Assembly (NCBI GenBank): GCA_045631445.1
Contig: JAZQUS010000142.1
Coordinates: forward strand, 1 to 22,376
Reading direction: 5' to 3'
DNA length: 22,376 nt
Source of the DNA: RGIG4608 sp045631445
Lineage (GTDB): Bacteria; Bacillota; Clostridia; Oscillospirales; CAG-272
Shown here: piece by piece, positions 21,392 through 22,376 of the stretch
Layout of the letters: each line of letters starts with the position of its first letter
Position numbering within the stretch: position 1 is the stretch's first letter
Made by a program: the position numbers and the translations under genes
The notes under the pieces: generated by a model
The model's input: only the letters and a program-made list of their open reading frames with translations
What the model was told of the DNA's origin: nothing
The model's database searches: none

Positions 21392-21454
21392 AAAAAAATC
21401 CTCCATTTTTTAGCACAATAAGTGTAATTTTTGAAACATTATGCCATTGTGTAC

Positions 21455-21483
21455 ATTCTATCATATTTGAATAAAAAAATCAA
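21455..21483 (-). promoter_or_regulatory. Promoter of the pectate lyase gene
   Basis: On the minus strand TTGATT (complement of 21478-21483) and TAGAAT (complement of 21455-21460) are 17 bases apart, with TG-A making an extended -10. The predicted leader is about 55 to 60 bases. The rest of the 250-base gap to the transporter gene holds only the transporter's terminator; I see no RNA gene there. Confidence 0.75.
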
Positions 21484-21589
21484 CCGAATTTGTATTAAAT
21501 TAATAATAAACAGCCTAAAATCAAGCATTTTCTAACATTTAGACAAAAAGAGCAATCTCTTTTTGGATATAATGACAATGCATGTTCAT

Positions 21590-21630
21590 AAAAAAACACA
21601 CGAAAGCCCCCAAAACAAAGCATTCGTGTG
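21590..21630 (-). terminator. Intrinsic terminator of the AEC transporter gene
   Basis: On the minus strand CACACGAA (complement of 21623-21630) pairs with TTCGTGTG (complement of 21597-21604). The stem can extend by GC pairs past an A-A mismatch. Seven T residues (complement of 21590-21596) follow. It lies 14 bases past the transporter stop and separates it from the lyase promoter. Confidence 0.9.
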
Positions 21631-21643
21631 TAATTTATAAAAT

Positions 21644-22376
21644 TCAGAATATTCCAAGCACCTTCAAAACAAAGGAAGCTATGAAAATACTGAATGCAGA
21701 GAACACGGTTGACCAAACTACGAGCTGTCCCATAAGATCTGCATCAGCACCCATTTCCTGCGACATAGGAACGCTTGAAACCGCTATTGGCGTGCAGAAG
21801 CATGCAACGAGGCTCGCGAATTGCGCCCCACTAAATCGATTGAGGAGAACTGCTATTGAAATGCCAATGATGGGAACGATTACAACTCTATTTATAGTGC
21901 CAATGATGATATGCTTTTTGAGATGAGGAATTGCCGATATCTCAAATCTTGCACCAAGAACCAAAAGGGAAAGCGGAGTTGCAACGCTTGATAAATTTTG
22001 CAGAGTTTTGTAAATTGGAGTTACATTTGAAAGACGGAAATCAATTCCCGCTTTAACAAATATTGCACGCAAGCCAAGTGCTATAAGACCACAAAAAATA
22101 CCTTGAATGAGAGGATTTTTTACGATGCCCTTAATTACTCCAATAAAGCTTGGCTTTTTATCTCCCGCAGAGTAAATTGTAAGACAAATTACCGCTAAAA
22201 TATTGAAAACCGGAACTATGAAGGCAGAGAGCAACGAAGCCATAATACTGCCCTCCGCGCCGAAAAGTGACTCCGCAAGCGGAATTCCAACAAGCGCATA
22301 GTTGGCTCTAAAAATTCCTTGAAGCATAACGCTTCGCTGCTTGTTATCCTTGAATAAAACGTGCATTATAGGAATG
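21644..22376 (-). CDS. AEC (auxin efflux carrier) family transporter, N-terminus beyond the window
   Basis: AEC permeases move organic anions or related small molecules across the membrane; the substrate here is unknown. The minus-strand frame is open to the window edge, so the 5' end is missing. About 244 residues are visible of the 300 to 320 usual. An internal ATG at 22366 is not the start, since the frame stays open through IPIMHVLFKD upstream and the first membrane segments are absent. Six or seven hydrophobic segments are visible. RANYALVGIPLAESLFG is the conserved C-terminal-half motif, and SVATPLSLLVLGARF and CFCTPIAVSSVPMSQEMG are further family hallmarks. It has its own terminator and is separate from the pectate lyase gene, so a role in uronate transport is only a guess. 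Confidence 0.88.
   Translation of the reverse strand, partial: IPIMHVLFKDNKQRSVMLQGIFRANYALVGIPLAESLFGAEGSIMASLLSAFIVPVFNILAVICLTIYSAGDKKPSFIGVIKGIVKNPLIQGIFCGLIALGLRAIFVKAGIDFRLSNVTPIYKTLQNLSSVATPLSLLVLGARFEISAIPHLKKHIIIGTINRVVIVPIIGISIAVLLNRFSGAQFASLVACFCTPIAVSSVPMSQEMGADADLMGQLVVWSTVFSAFSIFIASFVLKVLGIF

Noticed and set aside
21392..21406. Pectate lyase start five codons upstream (21406)
   Set aside because: That ATG runs into the GGAGG ribosome binding site of the ATG at 21391, which gives a normal signal peptide.
21561..21573. Plus-strand TATAAT at 21568-21573 as a promoter
   Set aside because: No -35 box is found at the right distance and no plus-strand gene follows.

Overview
The window looks like chromosome from an AT-rich, Gram-positive anaerobe of the class Clostridia. 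The evidence is strong AGGAGG-type ribosome binding sites, Rex, a DnaD-type primosome protein next to a DnaI-type helicase loader, the scpA/scpB-ytfI-ytfJ(gerW)-dac-rluB block with sporulation-associated members, and a secreted pectate lyase of a kind found in gut and rumen plant-fibre degraders. I cannot assign a genus. I see no tRNA or rRNA genes, insertion sequences, phage genes or CRISPR array. No stretch longer than about 300 bases lacks a gene.

Layout. 1-1082 (minus): 5' part of prfC (release factor RF3), cut by the window edge. 1281-3233 (plus): dCMP deaminase, rimI and tsaD, behind a clear TTGATT-N17-TATAAT promoter. 3253-3341: five TTTTCCACA-type DnaA boxes between tsaD and rex. 3380-6023 (plus): rex, a dnaD-like gene and a dnaI/dnaC-like gene, tightly packed and ending in a strong terminator. 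6070-6270 (minus): a small membrane protein with an acidic, cysteine-bearing tail. 6381-7202 (plus): prmC. 15423 down to 7235 (minus): lon, engB (ysxC), a site-2 protease, scpA, scpB, ytfI (DUF2953), ytfJ/gerW, a D-Ala-D-Ala carboxypeptidase and rluB, with short gaps or overlaps. 15659-17308 (plus): kduI and a kduD-like dehydrogenase. 21391-17402 (minus): a 1,329-residue secreted multidomain PL9 pectate lyase. 21644 to the window end (minus): an AEC-family transporter cut by the window edge.

How the genes fit together. The left two thirds is housekeeping: translation termination (prfC, prmC), tRNA and ribosome modification (tsaD, rimI, rluB), nucleotide supply, replication initiation, chromosome condensation (ScpAB), proteolysis (Lon, site-2 protease) and envelope or sporulation functions. 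The right third is a pectin module. The PL9 lyase should cut polygalacturonate outside the cell, and KduI and the KduD-like enzyme should turn the unsaturated uronate product into 2-keto-3-deoxygluconate. The kduI and lyase promoters have the same architecture.

The most interesting part is the DnaA-box cluster directly upstream of an operon that joins a NADH/NAD+ sensor (Rex) to two primosome-loading genes. It lies next to tsaD (gcp), which is also, as I recall, the location of a DnaA-box cluster in Bacillus subtilis. Other points of interest are a hairpin that covers the carboxypeptidase ribosome binding site, a DUF2953 gene with no conventional well-spaced start codon, a palindrome over the lon promoter, and a Cys/His module followed by an amphipathic tail at the end of the pectate lyase.
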